This document shows positions 26,557 to 36,457 of a stretch of 64,000 bases of DNA, piece by piece (position 1 is the stretch's first letter; each line of letters begins with the position of its first letter). A program made the position numbers and the translations under genes. The DNA is taken from contig CAWDUC010000020.1 in the NCBI GenBank assembly GCA_963805405.1, forward strand, positions 372,001-436,000. The letters run 5' to 3'. The stretch comes from JAEUMG01 sp963805405 (GTDB lineage Bacteria; Pseudomonadota; Alphaproteobacteria; Rhizobiales; Aestuariivirgaceae). The notes beneath the pieces are model-generated. The model did not search any database. It was not told where the DNA came from and worked only from the letters and a program-made list of their open reading frames with translations.

Positions 26557-29500
26557 ATGAGTTTCACCGACATCTTCGTCCGCCGCCCCGTCCTAGCCAC
26601 GGTGGTGAGCCTGCTCATCCTGCTGGTCGGTTTGCAGGCAGCCTTCAATATGCCAGTCCGGCAGTTTCCGAAGGTCTCCGATACGACCATCACAATCACG
26701 ACGTCCTATCCGGGCGCCAATGCTGACCAGATCAAAGGCTTCATCACAACACCCATCCAGCAGGCTGTGGCCAGCACCGAAGGCATCGACACGCTGAAAT
26801 CGACCTCGGCGCAGAATGTCTCGACGATCACCATGAAGCTCCGGCTCGACGCGGATGGCGACCGAGCCCTCGCGGACGTTCTGTCCAAGGTGAACGAAGT
26901 CCAGGGTACGCTGCCACGCGAGTCGAATGATCCGATCGTGAAACGCACGACGGGCACGCCTTACGCGTTGATGTATATCGGGTTCAACTCGGCCACGATG
27001 TCGTCGGCGCAGATCAGCGACTATCTCGACCGGGTGGTAAAGCCCCAACTTCAAGCGATCAATGGTGTCGCGTCGGCGGATATCCTCGGTGGATCGACCT
27101 TCGCAATGCGCGTGTGGCTCGATCCCGACAAGATGGCGGCGCTCGGCGTGACGCCACTTGATGTCAGCAATGCCCTTACCACCAATAACTTCACCACTGC
27201 GGCCGGGCAGGTTAAGGGCGACTTCACGCAGAAGAACATCAATGCTCAGACCTCGCTTGAGAAGCCGGAGGACTTTGAGAAGCTTGTCGTCGCTGCGCGC
27301 GGCGAAAAGCTCATTCGATTGGGTCAGATCGCGACCGTCGATCTTGGACCCCAGGATTTCGATTCGTCGTCGGCCTTTGACGGTCTCAAGGCTGTGTTCC
27401 TTGGCATCAATGCCACTCCGGACGCCAATCCGCTGACAGTGATCAGCAATGTTCGTGAAGCGTTTCCCGAGATCCAGCGGCAATTGCCCCAAGGCCTAGA
27501 TGCGCAGATCGCATTCGACGCCACCACATTCATCAGTTCGTCGATTGAGGAAGTGAGCCAGACTCTCGTCGAAGCCGCGATCATCGTCGTCGTCGTCATC
27601 TTCCTCTTCCTCGGGAATTTGCGCTCCACCTTGATCCCGATGGTGACCATCCCGTTGTCGCTCGTTGGCGTCGCCGCGGTGATGCTGATGCTCGGTTATT
27701 CGATCAACCTACTGACGCTGCTCGCCTTCGTGCTGGCGATCGGACTGGTTGTCGACGATGCGATCGTGGTCGTTGAAAATATCCATCGCCACATCGAGGA
27801 GGGGATGACGCCCTTCGATGCGGCGCTCAAAGGCGCTCGAGAAATCGCAGGTCCGGTCATCACCATGACCGCGACGCTCGCCGCGGTCTATGCGCCTATC
27901 GGTTTTACATCCGGCCTGACGGGCGCCTTGTTCAAGGAGTTTGCGTTCACGCTTGCCGGTGCGGTTGTCGTTTCCGGCATCATCGCGCTTACCCTGTCGC
28001 CGATGATGTGCTCAAAAGTTTTCACGGCGCACGGTAATGAAGGGTGGTTCTCGCGAGTCGTCGAGCGAGTGTTCTCGGCGATCCGTCGCGTTTACGAACG
28101 TATGCTGAGTGGCGCCCTCAAGCAGAGACCGGTTTTCGCGTTCATGCTGGTCATCATTATCGCGATGACCGGCATTCTTTATACCGCAATGAACAAACAG
28201 CTCGCTCCATCGGAAGACCAGGGCGTGCTGTTCTCCTTTGTCAACGCTCCGGAGCATACAAATCTCGACTACCTCACCTCCTTTACCGATCGGGCTACCA
28301 ACATTTTCATGGAGGTCCCTGAAAAACAAAACGTCTTCACCATTAACGGCATGGGTGGTTCGACCCACATGGCCTTCGTCGGCCTCATTCTGAAGCCGTG
28401 GGCCGAACGCCAGCGTTCCGATACACAAATCATCGGCGAGATGCAGGGCAAGCTCGGAAGCATCCCCGGCGTGAAGACCTTCGCCACGGCGCCGCCGGCG
28501 ATCCCGATCGGCGCAGGCGAAATGCCGGTCGAGTTCGTGCTAAAGTTTCCGGGCGACTATCAGCGGGTCGGCGAGGTGCTCGACAAGATCGACGCCGAAG
28601 CCAAGAAGAGTGGTCTTTTCATCTTTACCAATACCGACCTGCGTTTTGAGACTCCGCAGGCCGAACTCATCGTCGACAAGGATCGCGCGAACCAACTCGG
28701 GGTGAGAATGAGCGACGTCGGCCAAACGCTGGCTACGTTGCTCGGCGGCAACTACGTGAACCGGTCGAACATACAGGGCCGGTCCTATCAGGTCATCCCG
28801 CAGGTGCCGCGTGCTTACCGCGAATCGCCCGAGCGCCTGCTCGAATACCAAGTGCGGAGCGAGTTGGGGAAAATGGTGCCGCTCTCGTCCTTCATCTCGC
28901 TCGACGAGACGGTACAGCCGAACAGCCTCGCAACCTTCCAGCAGCTCAATTCCGCGACCTTCCAGGCCGTGCCGTTCCCCGGCCGTACGATTGGCGAAGG
29001 CATCGCGTTTCTCCAGCAGAAGGCTGCCGAACTCATGCCTCAGGGCATGACCTATGATTTTCAAGGCGAAAGCCGCCAGTTCATCCAGGAGGGCAATGCG
29101 CTTGCCGTCACCTTCCTCTTCGCTTTGATCGTCATCTATCTCGTGCTTGCGGCGCAATTTGAAAGCTTTCGAGATCCGTTCATCATCCTGATCGGCTTGC
29201 CGGCCTCGATGTTCGGCGCAATGTTCGTGCTTTTCATCCTCGGCGAGATCAATGGCGCGACACAGGGCATGCTGCCGATCAATCTCGGTTCAGGCACTAT
29301 CAATATCTATACCCAGATTGGTCTCGTCACATTGATCGGCCTCATTTCCAAGCACGGGATCCTGATGGTGGAGTTCGCCAACAAGCTTCAGGAGCACGAA
29401 GGCTACGACAAGTTTGCGGCCATTCGGGAGGCGGCGGCGGTTCGGCTCCGGCCAATTCTCATGACGACGGCCGCCATGGTGATCGGTATGGTTCCGTTGC

Positions 29501-29739
29501 TGATCGCTAACGGCGCCGGTGCAAAGAGCCGCTTCGACATTGGCGTCGTGATCGCGGCCGGCATGACGATCGGCACGCTCTTCACCTTGTTCATCACGCC
29601 GGTGGTCTACACCTATCTCGCGGCCGATCGCCGGCCGGCATCGGCCCGCGTTCCCGTGCCAACGCCGAGCCCGGCAGCGTCGAAAGACGAACTGCCGGAG
29701 GCGCTTATGGAAGAACCGCAGCGGCTCGCCGCGGAGTAG
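26557..29739 (+). CDS. RND efflux transporter, inner-membrane pump subunit
   Basis: A 1060-residue AcrB/MexF-class pump. It has the start MSFTDIFVRRPVLATVVSLL, the TM4 proton-relay motif GLVVDDAIVVVENIHRHIEE (paired Asp), a duplicated 12-helix layout with two large periplasmic loops, and TM11 motifs (GLISKHGILMVEFANKLQE). It exports drugs or other small molecules using the proton gradient. The C-terminal tail is proline-rich and acidic (PVPTPSPAASKDELPEALME). The frame is intact. It ends one base before the convergent aminotransferase gene. Confidence 0.94.
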   Translation: MSFTDIFVRRPVLATVVSLLILLVGLQAAFNMPVRQFPKVSDTTITITTSYPGANADQIKGFITTPIQQAVASTEGIDTLKSTSAQNVSTITMKLRLDADGDRALADVLSKVNEVQGTLPRESNDPIVKRTTGTPYALMYIGFNSATMSSAQISDYLDRVVKPQLQAINGVASADILGGSTFAMRVWLDPDKMAALGVTPLDVSNALTTNNFTTAAGQVKGDFTQKNINAQTSLEKPEDFEKLVVAARGEKLIRLGQIATVDLGPQDFDSSSAFDGLKAVFLGINATPDANPLTVISNVREAFPEIQRQLPQGLDAQIAFDATTFISSSIEEVSQTLVEAAIIVVVVIFLFLGNLRSTLIPMVTIPLSLVGVAAVMLMLGYSINLLTLLAFVLAIGLVVDDAIVVVENIHRHIEEGMTPFDAALKGAREIAGPVITMTATLAAVYAPIGFTSGLTGALFKEFAFTLAGAVVVSGIIALTLSPMMCSKVFTAHGNEGWFSRVVERVFSAIRRVYERMLSGALKQRPVFAFMLVIIIAMTGILYTAMNKQLAPSEDQGVLFSFVNAPEHTNLDYLTSFTDRATNIFMEVPEKQNVFTINGMGGSTHMAFVGLILKPWAERQRSDTQIIGEMQGKLGSIPGVKTFATAPPAIPIGAGEMPVEFVLKFPGDYQRVGEVLDKIDAEAKKSGLFIFTNTDLRFETPQAELIVDKDRANQLGVRMSDVGQTLATLLGGNYVNRSNIQGRSYQVIPQVPRAYRESPERLLEYQVRSELGKMVPLSSFISLDETVQPNSLATFQQLNSATFQAVPFPGRTIGEGIAFLQQKAAELMPQGMTYDFQGESRQFIQEGNALAVTFLFALIVIYLVLAAQFESFRDPFIILIGLPASMFGAMFVLFILGEINGATQGMLPINLGSGTINIYTQIGLVTLIGLISKHGILMVEFANKLQEHEGYDKFAAIREAAAVRLRPILMTTAAMVIGMVPLLIANGAGAKSRFDIGVVIAAGMTIGTLFTLFITPVVYTYLAADRRPASARVPVPTPSPAASKDELPEALMEEPQRLAAE

Positions 29740-30942
29740 TCAGCCTAGGGCGGCGAAGCCCGATTTCAGGCGATCTAGTCCAGCCTCAATATCGCGTTCG
29801 CTGGCGGCAAAGGACAGGCGAATGCAGCGTTCGTCGCCGAATGCCGATCCCGGAACTGTCGTAACTCCATGTACTTCAAGCAGCCAATCGCAAAGCCTAT
29901 CAACTGTTGCAGCTTCAGGGCGCCGACCCAGGAAACCAGATACATCCGGGAAGGCATAGAAAGTGGCCGGGATGGGCGCGAGTTTGATCCCGCGGATATC
30001 CGATAGGCCCTTAACGACGATATCGCGGCGGCGGCGATAGCTTTCGCGCATCCGGACAACATCATCGCGGGGAGCTTCCAGAGCGGCAACGGCAGCGCGC
30101 TGCACGAAGGAATTTGCACCCGCTGAGAAGGCGCTTTGCATACGCGCCATGGATCGGGCGATCGGATCTGCCGCAGCGGCGTAGCCGAGCCGCCAGCCGG
30201 TCATGGCGAAGCTCTTGGAGAAACCGTTTACGGTTATGGTGCGCTCCAGCATGTGCGGCAAGGCACCGAAGGAGGAGACTTCGCTATCGAATACGATGTA
30301 TTCGTACATTTCGTCCGACAGAACCATAAGTCGTGGGTGCGCCGAGACGACATCCGCCAGGGCTGCCAGTTCCGCCTTAGACCAAACGGCTCCGGTCGGA
30401 TTGTTGGGAGAGTTGAGGATCAGCAGCTTGCTTTTCGGCGTCAACGCGGCTGCGATCTGATCCGCAGAAATCTTGAAGTCCTGCTCGACGCCCGCGGAGA
30501 GAATGCGCGGCGTTCCGCCCGCAAGTTTTACGGTGAGTTCATAGGAAACCCAAAATGGGGCCAGAAGGATCACCTCGTCACCGGGCTCGATGAGCGAGAA
30601 AACCGTATTGGCGATCGCCTGCTTGACCCCATTGGCCATGACGATCCGACCCGCACCGTAATCGAGACCATTCTCGGTCTTGAGTTTATGCGCGACCGCA
30701 TTGCGCAACTCGGGTATGCCGGCGACGGGCGAGTAGTGAGTGTGGCCAGCGCGCATCGCGGCGGTCGCGGCTTCCTGAATGAAGAGAGGCGTGTCGAAAT
30801 CCGGTTCGCCGAGAGTTAGGCTGACTACGTCGCGCCCTTGTGCACGTAGGTCGCGCGTCTTCTGGGACATGCGGATGATGGCCCCTTCGTCCGAAGCTGA
30901 GGCGCGTGCGGCGAGGAGCGAGGCTGGATCGAATTTTGACAT
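29740..30942 (-). CDS. Class I/II pyridoxal-phosphate aminotransferase (aspartate aminotransferase-like)
   Basis: A 400-residue fold type I aminotransferase. Visible are LTLGEPDFDTPLFIQEAA, THYSPVAGIPELRNAVAHKL, the pyridoxal-phosphate-binding ILNSPNNPTGAVWSK, YEYIVFD, NGFSKSFAMTGWRLGY (Schiff-base Lys in the SKSFAM box) and IRLSFAAS (substrate-binding Arg). It is most like the aspartate/prephenate aminotransferase group common in Rhizobiales, though substrate specificity is unproved. I chose the ATG at 30942; a longer frame to 31089 overlaps the divergent lipoprotein gene and is unlikely. Confidence 0.9.
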   Translation of the reverse strand: MSKFDPASLLAARASASDEGAIIRMSQKTRDLRAQGRDVVSLTLGEPDFDTPLFIQEAATAAMRAGHTHYSPVAGIPELRNAVAHKLKTENGLDYGAGRIVMANGVKQAIANTVFSLIEPGDEVILLAPFWVSYELTVKLAGGTPRILSAGVEQDFKISADQIAAALTPKSKLLILNSPNNPTGAVWSKAELAALADVVSAHPRLMVLSDEMYEYIVFDSEVSSFGALPHMLERTITVNGFSKSFAMTGWRLGYAAAADPIARSMARMQSAFSAGANSFVQRAAVAALEAPRDDVVRMRESYRRRRDIVVKGLSDIRGIKLAPIPATFYAFPDVSGFLGRRPEAATVDRLCDWLLEVHGVTTVPGSAFGDERCIRLSFAASERDIEAGLDRLKSGFAALG

Positions 30943-31031
30943 GACGGGCTCTATGCCATGTGCGGCTTGCGGCGTCGAGGTCGAGGCGGCTATATCCGAT
31001 GCAATCCGGCCTTGCGCCGCAAAGGAGTCGC

Positions 31032-31394
31032 ATGACCCGTTTTCAGTTGCCGGTGGCGCTATCTTTATTGCTCCTTGCAGCATGCTCACAATCGAAGAAC
31101 GTCGACATCACGCACGGCAGCCAGGCGGTTCAGACTGCATCGCGCACCGAGCCGATTTTCTATAACGGCAAGCACTACAATCTACGCTACAGCTACAACG
31201 ACTCGCTCAAGGTCTTCGACATGAAGGTCAATGGAACTACCTCGACAATGAAGGCCGGTGACCAGAAGGATGCCGAGGCGATCGCGACCTCGGCGCTGGG
31301 CCATTTTGCCTGCCCGGAAGGTCAGCGTGGACGGCTCTCAAACACGCCCAAATATTCCGGCGGGACGTGGAGTCTTCAGGCGCGTTGCGGCTAG
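31032..31394 (+). CDS. Small predicted lipoprotein, unknown function
   Basis: A 120-residue protein with a lipoprotein signal peptide and lipobox LLLLAACS (Cys at about residue 18). The mature part is a strand-rich domain containing FYNGKHYNLRYSYNDSLKVF and ending GGTWSLQARCG, with a second pair of cysteines (FACPEG and ARCG). I chose the ATG at 31032, which sits directly before a good signal sequence. It is divergent from the aminotransferase gene and convergent with the oxidoreductase gene. No family is recognised. Confidence 0.65.
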   Translation: MTRFQLPVALSLLLLAACSQSKNVDITHGSQAVQTASRTEPIFYNGKHYNLRYSYNDSLKVFDMKVNGTTSTMKAGDQKDAEAIATSALGHFACPEGQRGRLSNTPKYSGGTWSLQARCG

Positions 31395-31407
31395 TCCTTC
31401 TTGCGCT

Positions 31408-32715
31408 CTAATTGAAGCGGCGATCGATCCAGTCGCGGGTGCGGAAGTAACGGCCGATCCAGGGCAGGAACCAGGTGTTGCCCGAATAAAGCGGATGGTC
31501 GGGAAATTCCGGCCGGTCGAAGGCATTGGCGCGATTTACCTTGCCTGCAATCTTGCGCGCCGTTTCGTGGCCAAGATAGGTCATCATCGCTACGCCCGAG
31601 CCATTGCAACCGAGCGCAAAGTGCAGATTATCGAGCTTTCCCATATGCGGCAGCTCATCCAGCGTGAAGGCGACGTTCCCCGTCCAGGCATGCGTGATCT
31701 TTGAGCCTTTGAGCTGCGGGAAGCGATCCGTCATGAAGCGATAAAGAATTGGCGCCGTTTCGACCGGATCGGTGTGGCCGAACTTTGCGCGGCCCCCGAA
31801 AATGAGGCGCTTCCCGTCCGGCGACATTCGGTAATAGGTGAGCACGCGGCGGGTATCGGCGATCGAGCGGTTCTTGGGGCTGATGCCCTTGGCAATGTCG
31901 GGCGGCAGTTCCTCGGTCGCAATGATATATGATCCGACCGGGACGACGCGACGTTGGAGTTGCGGCGTGACATTGCCGGTGTAACCATTCGTGGCGATAA
32001 TGACATCGCCGGCTTCTATCGTGCCGCGTGGTGTTCCGACCAGCCAGCCATTGCCGTTCTGGGCCAAGCTCGTGACCGGCGTCTTGGTGGCGATCGGAAT
32101 CCCGCGCGCTTGGCAAAGCTCGAGAAGACCCTTGAAGTACAGGGCAGGGTGGATATGCGCTGCACGAGACACCACCATGCCGCCAAAATAGTAGTCAGAG
32201 CCGATCTCGGCGCGTTGGCGTTCGCGCGGCACGGCGAAGGCTTCCGACTTTGCGTGCTCATTAAGGGTGGCCACCTTCTTGGCCATCGCATCATAGTGAC
32301 TCTGGCACCAGGCGCCGAGGAAGTAACCAGCCTTCGTCCAGTTACAGGCAATATTCTCGCGTGCGATCAGGTTTTCGATCAGCGTGAAAGCCTCAGCAGC
32401 GTCGTTGAGAAAGGGTGCGGCCTCTTCGGTCGAGAGCGCCTTGGCAAGATAGCGCTTGCCGACATTAACGCCGCCCGACACCATGCCGCCATTGCGGGTC
32501 GAGCCGCCAAAGCCCGGCTCATTGGCATCCAGTACGATGCAGTCCAACCCTTCGCGATTAAGTTCGATTGCCGCTGAAAGACCGGCATAGCCCGCGCCGA
32601 CAATCGCTACACGCGCCTTCTTCGGGAGATCGAAGGGCGGCAATGGCTGCGGCTCATGTGCTTCCCACCAGAATGGGCGTGGCTTGAAGTCGCGGTGGAA
32701 GATCTCGGAGGGCAT
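31408..32715 (-). CDS. FAD-dependent amine oxidoreductase (PuuB/OrdL-like)
   Basis: A 435-residue DAO-type flavoprotein. It has the FAD-binding motif VAIVGAGYAGLSAAIELNRE, then FGGSTRNGGMVSGGVN, a substrate domain, and the C-terminal FALGCNGSGVAMMTYLGHET with the second FAD contact. It is closest to gamma-glutamylputrescine oxidase and sarcosine/glycine-oxidase-like enzymes that oxidise secondary amines. No puu genes are near, so the amine is uncertain. The ATG is at 32715. The frame is intact. Confidence 0.85.
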   Translation of the reverse strand: MPSEIFHRDFKPRPFWWEAHEPQPLPPFDLPKKARVAIVGAGYAGLSAAIELNREGLDCIVLDANEPGFGGSTRNGGMVSGGVNVGKRYLAKALSTEEAAPFLNDAAEAFTLIENLIARENIACNWTKAGYFLGAWCQSHYDAMAKKVATLNEHAKSEAFAVPRERQRAEIGSDYYFGGMVVSRAAHIHPALYFKGLLELCQARGIPIATKTPVTSLAQNGNGWLVGTPRGTIEAGDVIIATNGYTGNVTPQLQRRVVPVGSYIIATEELPPDIAKGISPKNRSIADTRRVLTYYRMSPDGKRLIFGGRAKFGHTDPVETAPILYRFMTDRFPQLKGSKITHAWTGNVAFTLDELPHMGKLDNLHFALGCNGSGVAMMTYLGHETARKIAGKVNRANAFDRPEFPDHPLYSGNTWFLPWIGRYFRTRDWIDRRFN

Positions 32716-32764
32716 TCGTTTTCGCCTCGTTTGCGGCCGGTTAGAACCGATGGAGTATCCGAGA

Positions 32765-33268
32765 TTACAGCAAATTCAAGGGTGAACTGCGTAAGCCTGC
32801 CAAGCGATTATAAAGCTGATTGCCGATCCAACGGTAGACGATCTCGGGAATGCCGAGGGTATCTTCCAGCCGGCATACCGCGGGATAAAATTGCTCCCGT
32901 TCGTAGAAGCGGCAGGCGGGATAATTCTGTTGTGCGCAATGAAGTTCGAGATGGTTGGGGTATAACAACTTGGCTTGTGCCATGAGGCGTGTGCCGAGCC
33001 CCCATCCCTGGCGGTGAGGGGCGATAAAGAGCTTATCGATGAAATTCGGCTGTAGCGTCATGATGCCGGCGACGGCGCCCGCAACCTCGGCGACCCAGAA
33101 ATCCTGCCCTTCTTCGAGTGCGTCGAGCAGTCTCTGGCGCGTCGTTGCAACCGGGTGGGCATAGCCGAAATATGCGTATGCCTGCCAGCAAGCAGCGTTG
33201 GCCGCGCGTGCGGCATCGTCGAGGTCGCGCGGGGCGTAGCGGCGGATTTCGATAAGGGCTGGCGGCAT
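32765..33268 (-). CDS. GNAT family N-acetyltransferase
   Basis: A 167-residue GNAT-fold acetyltransferase. It starts PPALIEIRRYAPRDLDDAAR and contains FIDKLFIAPHRQGWGLGTRL, the acetyl-CoA pyrophosphate loop (Q/R-x-x-G-x-G/A pattern), then HLELHCAQQNYPACRFYERE, the usual final strand-helix. The acceptor is unknown. I use the ATG at 33268; the frame is open to 33307. It is followed 49 bp later by the amine oxidoreductase gene on the same strand. Confidence 0.82.
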   Translation of the reverse strand: MPPALIEIRRYAPRDLDDAARAANAACWQAYAYFGYAHPVATTRQRLLDALEEGQDFWVAEVAGAVAGIMTLQPNFIDKLFIAPHRQGWGLGTRLMAQAKLLYPNHLELHCAQQNYPACRFYEREQFYPAVCRLEDTLGIPEIVYRWIGNQLYNRLAGLRSSPLNLL

Positions 33269-33342
33269 AAGCGGATGCGGTGTTGTCCAACGTTCAGCCA
33301 ACCTCAATAGCCCAAGCGACGACCAGCATCTCGTACCGAATG

Positions 33343-34248
33343 TCAGGCGGAGGCTGTGCGAACCGCCCCGGCCGTATCGAAATACTCGATAAACTCAACG
33401 ATCTGATCGCCCTCGAAGCGATAGACATCCGCTTTTGGCGATGCGAAAATCTTATTGGTTTGCTTGTTGCGAAACTCGACACGGCCGTAAGAGATCACGA
33501 ACGGACCGCCAGAAATCACGTCAAGCATCTGGAAGCTGAGCAATTCCCATTCGTTGAACAACGCCTCAAAATAGTTGCGAACCTGCTCGCGAGTGGTGCG
33601 CGGAAGCGTAAATGGCAGTCCTCTTGCGCCGTTTCCAAGCGATGTCCAACTCGCGACGGGGGCGATCATGGCCAGCAATTCGGGATAATTAGCGCCTTTC
33701 TTCGCTTCATACTGGGTAAAAAAGCGCTTCATTTTGCGCGTATTCGCGCGCGCTTTTTCGTCAAGCGCGTCGTGAACGCGCGGCGGCGCATCTGCATAAA
33801 GCGGAGCCGGCTGCGACGTCCTCAGGGAGAGGCGGCCCATGGTTGCGGCAAGCGCCTGATCGGTATCGAAGAACTCGAAGTAGCCAATCGCCCTGCGGCT
33901 CTTGAACTTCCACAGGTCAAGCTTAGGGGAATAGACAACCTGCTTTGTTCTCTTATGCAGCCAACAACACTCGCAAATGACGGCGACTTCGCTGCCCTGG
34001 ACGACAAAATCCCGCACGCGATTGAAAATCAGGTCCCATTCATCGAGGAGTTCTGCAAAATAGAACCGCGCCTGCTCGCGGCTGACGTGATCACGGCTGA
34101 AACGCATTCCGGCAGCGCCTGCGGATAGCGACCCCATCGTGAAGTCATCTGTCATGAGTCCAATAAATTGGTCGGCGTTACCGGCCTTTGTTGCGTTCCA
34201 CTGCCGGTATGCCGACTGAAGGTCGGTCAAAGCTGCCTGTGAAACCAT
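33343..34248 (-). CDS. Protein with two tandem NTF2/SnoaL-like domains
   Basis: A 301-residue protein with an internal duplication. Residues about 1-135 and 165-300 each form a SnoaL-like domain. Matching elements are FYFAELLDEWDLIFNRVRDF versus YFEALFNEWELLSFQMLDVI, and YSPKLDLWKFKSRRAIGYFE versus ASPKADVYRFEGDQIVEFIE. The linker is basic and helical (HDALDEKARANTRKMKRFF). NTF2-fold proteins can be enzymes or binding proteins; no catalytic residues are evident. It could make a pseudo-dimer in one chain. The start ATG at 34248 is well placed. Confidence 0.75.
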   Translation of the reverse strand: MVSQAALTDLQSAYRQWNATKAGNADQFIGLMTDDFTMGSLSAGAAGMRFSRDHVSREQARFYFAELLDEWDLIFNRVRDFVVQGSEVAVICECCWLHKRTKQVVYSPKLDLWKFKSRRAIGYFEFFDTDQALAATMGRLSLRTSQPAPLYADAPPRVHDALDEKARANTRKMKRFFTQYEAKKGANYPELLAMIAPVASWTSLGNGARGLPFTLPRTTREQVRNYFEALFNEWELLSFQMLDVISGGPFVISYGRVEFRNKQTNKIFASPKADVYRFEGDQIVEFIEYFDTAGAVRTASA

Positions 34249-34370
34249 GATGATCCTCGCCGCCTGATCAGGTATTCATGCTGCGCCGGGACGGCAGCAG
34301 GGTCAAGTTGCGGCCCGATCACGCCGGTGCGTCGTCTCAAGGTTGGGCACTTGCTGATCAGGGTAATTGG

Positions 34371-35543
34371 ATGACTGCTTCAGTTGGAGATGCCGCGCCG
34401 CGCCCGGACGCGCGCCTCATCCTGCTCATGTTCGGCATCGCAGCCGTTGGCGTGCAGGCTCTGATGTTATCACCTTTGCTGACTGATATTGCCCGTTCGC
34501 TCCAGACTGGCGCTCGCGAAGTCGGGTTCGCATCTGCTGCTTACGGAATCGGTGTCGCGGTGGCCGCTCTGCTTGCTGCTCCACGATTAGGAGGTTGGGA
34601 CAAACGTAACGCTTTGCGAATCGCCTTTGTAGTGATGGCAACGGGGCTCACGATCTGCGCCCTGTCCTGGGACTGGCATGTGCTGGTTGCCGGGCAGGCT
34701 GTCACGGGACTGGCGGCTGGCGTCATAATCCCGGGAACCTATGCCTTTACTGCCGAGATTAGCTCTCCTGAGAAGAGGTCGCAGGCCATCGGCAAAGTGA
34801 TTTTCGGCTGGTCGGTGGCGATGGTGGGCGGTGTGCCGCTTGCCGCACTGCTGTCTGCGTGGATCGACTGGCGCGGCATCTTCCTGATCGTTGCAGGATT
34901 GAGCTTTTTCACGGCACTGGTGATGGGGCTGTTGCCGCGCGGTGCAGCGGCGGCGTCTATGCGGAGCGCATCCTATCGCGCCGCGCTCAGCGTGCCGGGC
35001 GTGATCGTGGGTCTTGCGGCGACGTTCTGCTACATGATCGGCTTCTATCAGACATACACATTCGTGGGCGATCACGTGCGCACCTTGCATGGCACAGGCG
35101 CGTGGCTCGGCGGTTTGATCTCGTTGGCTTATGGTATCGGCTTTGGTGCTGGTGTCGTACTTGACAAGTGGATCGACCAGACGGGACCCGGCCGGGTGAT
35201 GCCGGGTGCTCTGTTTCTTGTAGGGCTTAACTACGCTGCGCTGCCTTTTGCGACTTGGCACATCTGGACGACAGCGACCTACCCCTTCTTCTGGGGTCTA
35301 GCCAATCACCTTTGCATGACATCGCTTGTGGCCTATCTCGGGCAGGCACCGGTCGAGAAGCGCGGCACGATCATGGGGCTCTTCTCGTTCATCACGTATG
35401 TCGCAGTCGGGGTCGGCGGTGCGGTCTATGGGAGCGTCTACGATCATTTAGGCTTTATGGCCGTGTCGCTCGCAGCGACCGCGACCTTGTGGATCGGAGC
35501 GGCCGTCGCAGCTCTGTATCGGCCGGTTCAACCGGTAGGCTGA
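34371..35543 (+). CDS. MFS transporter (DHA1-like)
   Basis: A 390-residue major facilitator with 12 helices. It has a loop 2-3 motif variant (APRLGGWDKRNALRIAFVVM) and the helix 5-type stretch GLAAGVIIPGTYAFTAEISS. These features match drug:H+ antiporter-1 or sugar/metabolite exporters. I choose the ATG at 34371. The gene converges with the LysR-type gene, overlapping by 16 bp. The substrate is unknown. Confidence 0.85.
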   Translation: MTASVGDAAPRPDARLILLMFGIAAVGVQALMLSPLLTDIARSLQTGAREVGFASAAYGIGVAVAALLAAPRLGGWDKRNALRIAFVVMATGLTICALSWDWHVLVAGQAVTGLAAGVIIPGTYAFTAEISSPEKRSQAIGKVIFGWSVAMVGGVPLAALLSAWIDWRGIFLIVAGLSFFTALVMGLLPRGAAAASMRSASYRAALSVPGVIVGLAATFCYMIGFYQTYTFVGDHVRTLHGTGAWLGGLISLAYGIGFGAGVVLDKWIDQTGPGRVMPGALFLVGLNYAALPFATWHIWTTATYPFFWGLANHLCMTSLVAYLGQAPVEKRGTIMGLFSFITYVAVGVGGAVYGSVYDHLGFMAVSLAATATLWIGAAVAALYRPVQPVG

Positions 35544-36457
35544 GCCGGCACTTCCGAAGCCTCGGCCATGATCCATTGGCGGAATGCCTTGACGATCGGC
35601 GACTCTGCGATCTCGAGCGGGGTAATCACGTAATACGCAAATTGCGGTGGGGCTTTCAGCGCAAGTTCGAAGGGTTTGACGAGGCGGCCCGCGGCGAGGT
35701 CGGCCGAGACAAGTGCCGATTCGCCCAGGGCGACACCCTGGCCTTCGATCGCTGCCTGCAGCACGAGTGCTGTCTGACCAAAATGCAGCCCGCGCGTATC
35801 GTCGAATTCGCGTATGCCTGCTGCCATCATCCACATGCGCCAATTGGGCCAGACCGCGCCCTGGGCCTGGTAATCGAGGTGGATGAGATTGTGGTGGAGG
35901 AGATCGCGCGGTTCACGGATGGGGTGGCGACCCGTCAGAAGCTTGGGGCTGCAGACCGGAAAGACCATCTCCTGGAAAAGGCGATCGACACGCAGGCCTG
36001 GATAGTCGCCGGTGCCGAAGCGGATGGCGATGTCGACATCGTCACGCTCAAAGTCGAGAACCGATTGCGACACGTCGATCCTGACATCGGCGCCGGGCTG
36101 TAGTGCAAGGAAACGATCAAGGCGCGGCACCAACCATTTGGCGGTGATGGAAGGCGAAGCAGTCACGTTCAAGCGGTTCTGCTTCTGCAGCTTGCGGATG
36201 CGCTGAAGCGCACCATTGAGACCGTTGAGGGCGTCCGAGACGGAGGTGCGGAGGATTTCGCCCTCGCGCGTAAGCCGCATGCTGCGGCTCGTGCGCTGGA
36301 AGAGCGAGACGCCGATCTGTTCTTCCAGTTCCTTGATCTGGTGGCTGACCGCCGCCGGGGTAACCGAGAGTTCTTGTGCGGCCTTGGTGAAGCTGAGGTG
36401 GCGGGCGGCCGCGTCGAAGGCCTTTATGGCGCTCAATCCGGGGAGGGTGCGGAGCAT
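35528..36457 (-). CDS. LysR-type regulator (GcvA-like)
   Basis: A 309-residue LysR-family transcription factor. The N-terminal helix-turn-helix is LSAIKAFDAAARHLSFTKAA with QELSVTPAAVSHQIKELEEQ, and the effector domain starts after LRKLQKQNRLNVTASPSITA. The GLSAIKAFDAAARH opening and the order of motifs are those of the GcvA/AmpR subgroup. Its effector and targets are unknown. It is divergent from the 346-bp stretch before the next gene, where its own promoter should lie. Confidence 0.9.
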   Translation of the reverse strand: MLRTLPGLSAIKAFDAAARHLSFTKAAQELSVTPAAVSHQIKELEEQIGVSLFQRTSRSMRLTREGEILRTSVSDALNGLNGALQRIRKLQKQNRLNVTASPSITAKWLVPRLDRFLALQPGADVRIDVSQSVLDFERDDVDIAIRFGTGDYPGLRVDRLFQEMVFPVCSPKLLTGRHPIREPRDLLHHNLIHLDYQAQGAVWPNWRMWMMAAGIREFDDTRGLHFGQTALVLQAAIEGQGVALGESALVSADLAAGRLVKPFELALKAPPQFAYYVITPLEIAESPIVKAFRQWIMAEASEVPAQPTG

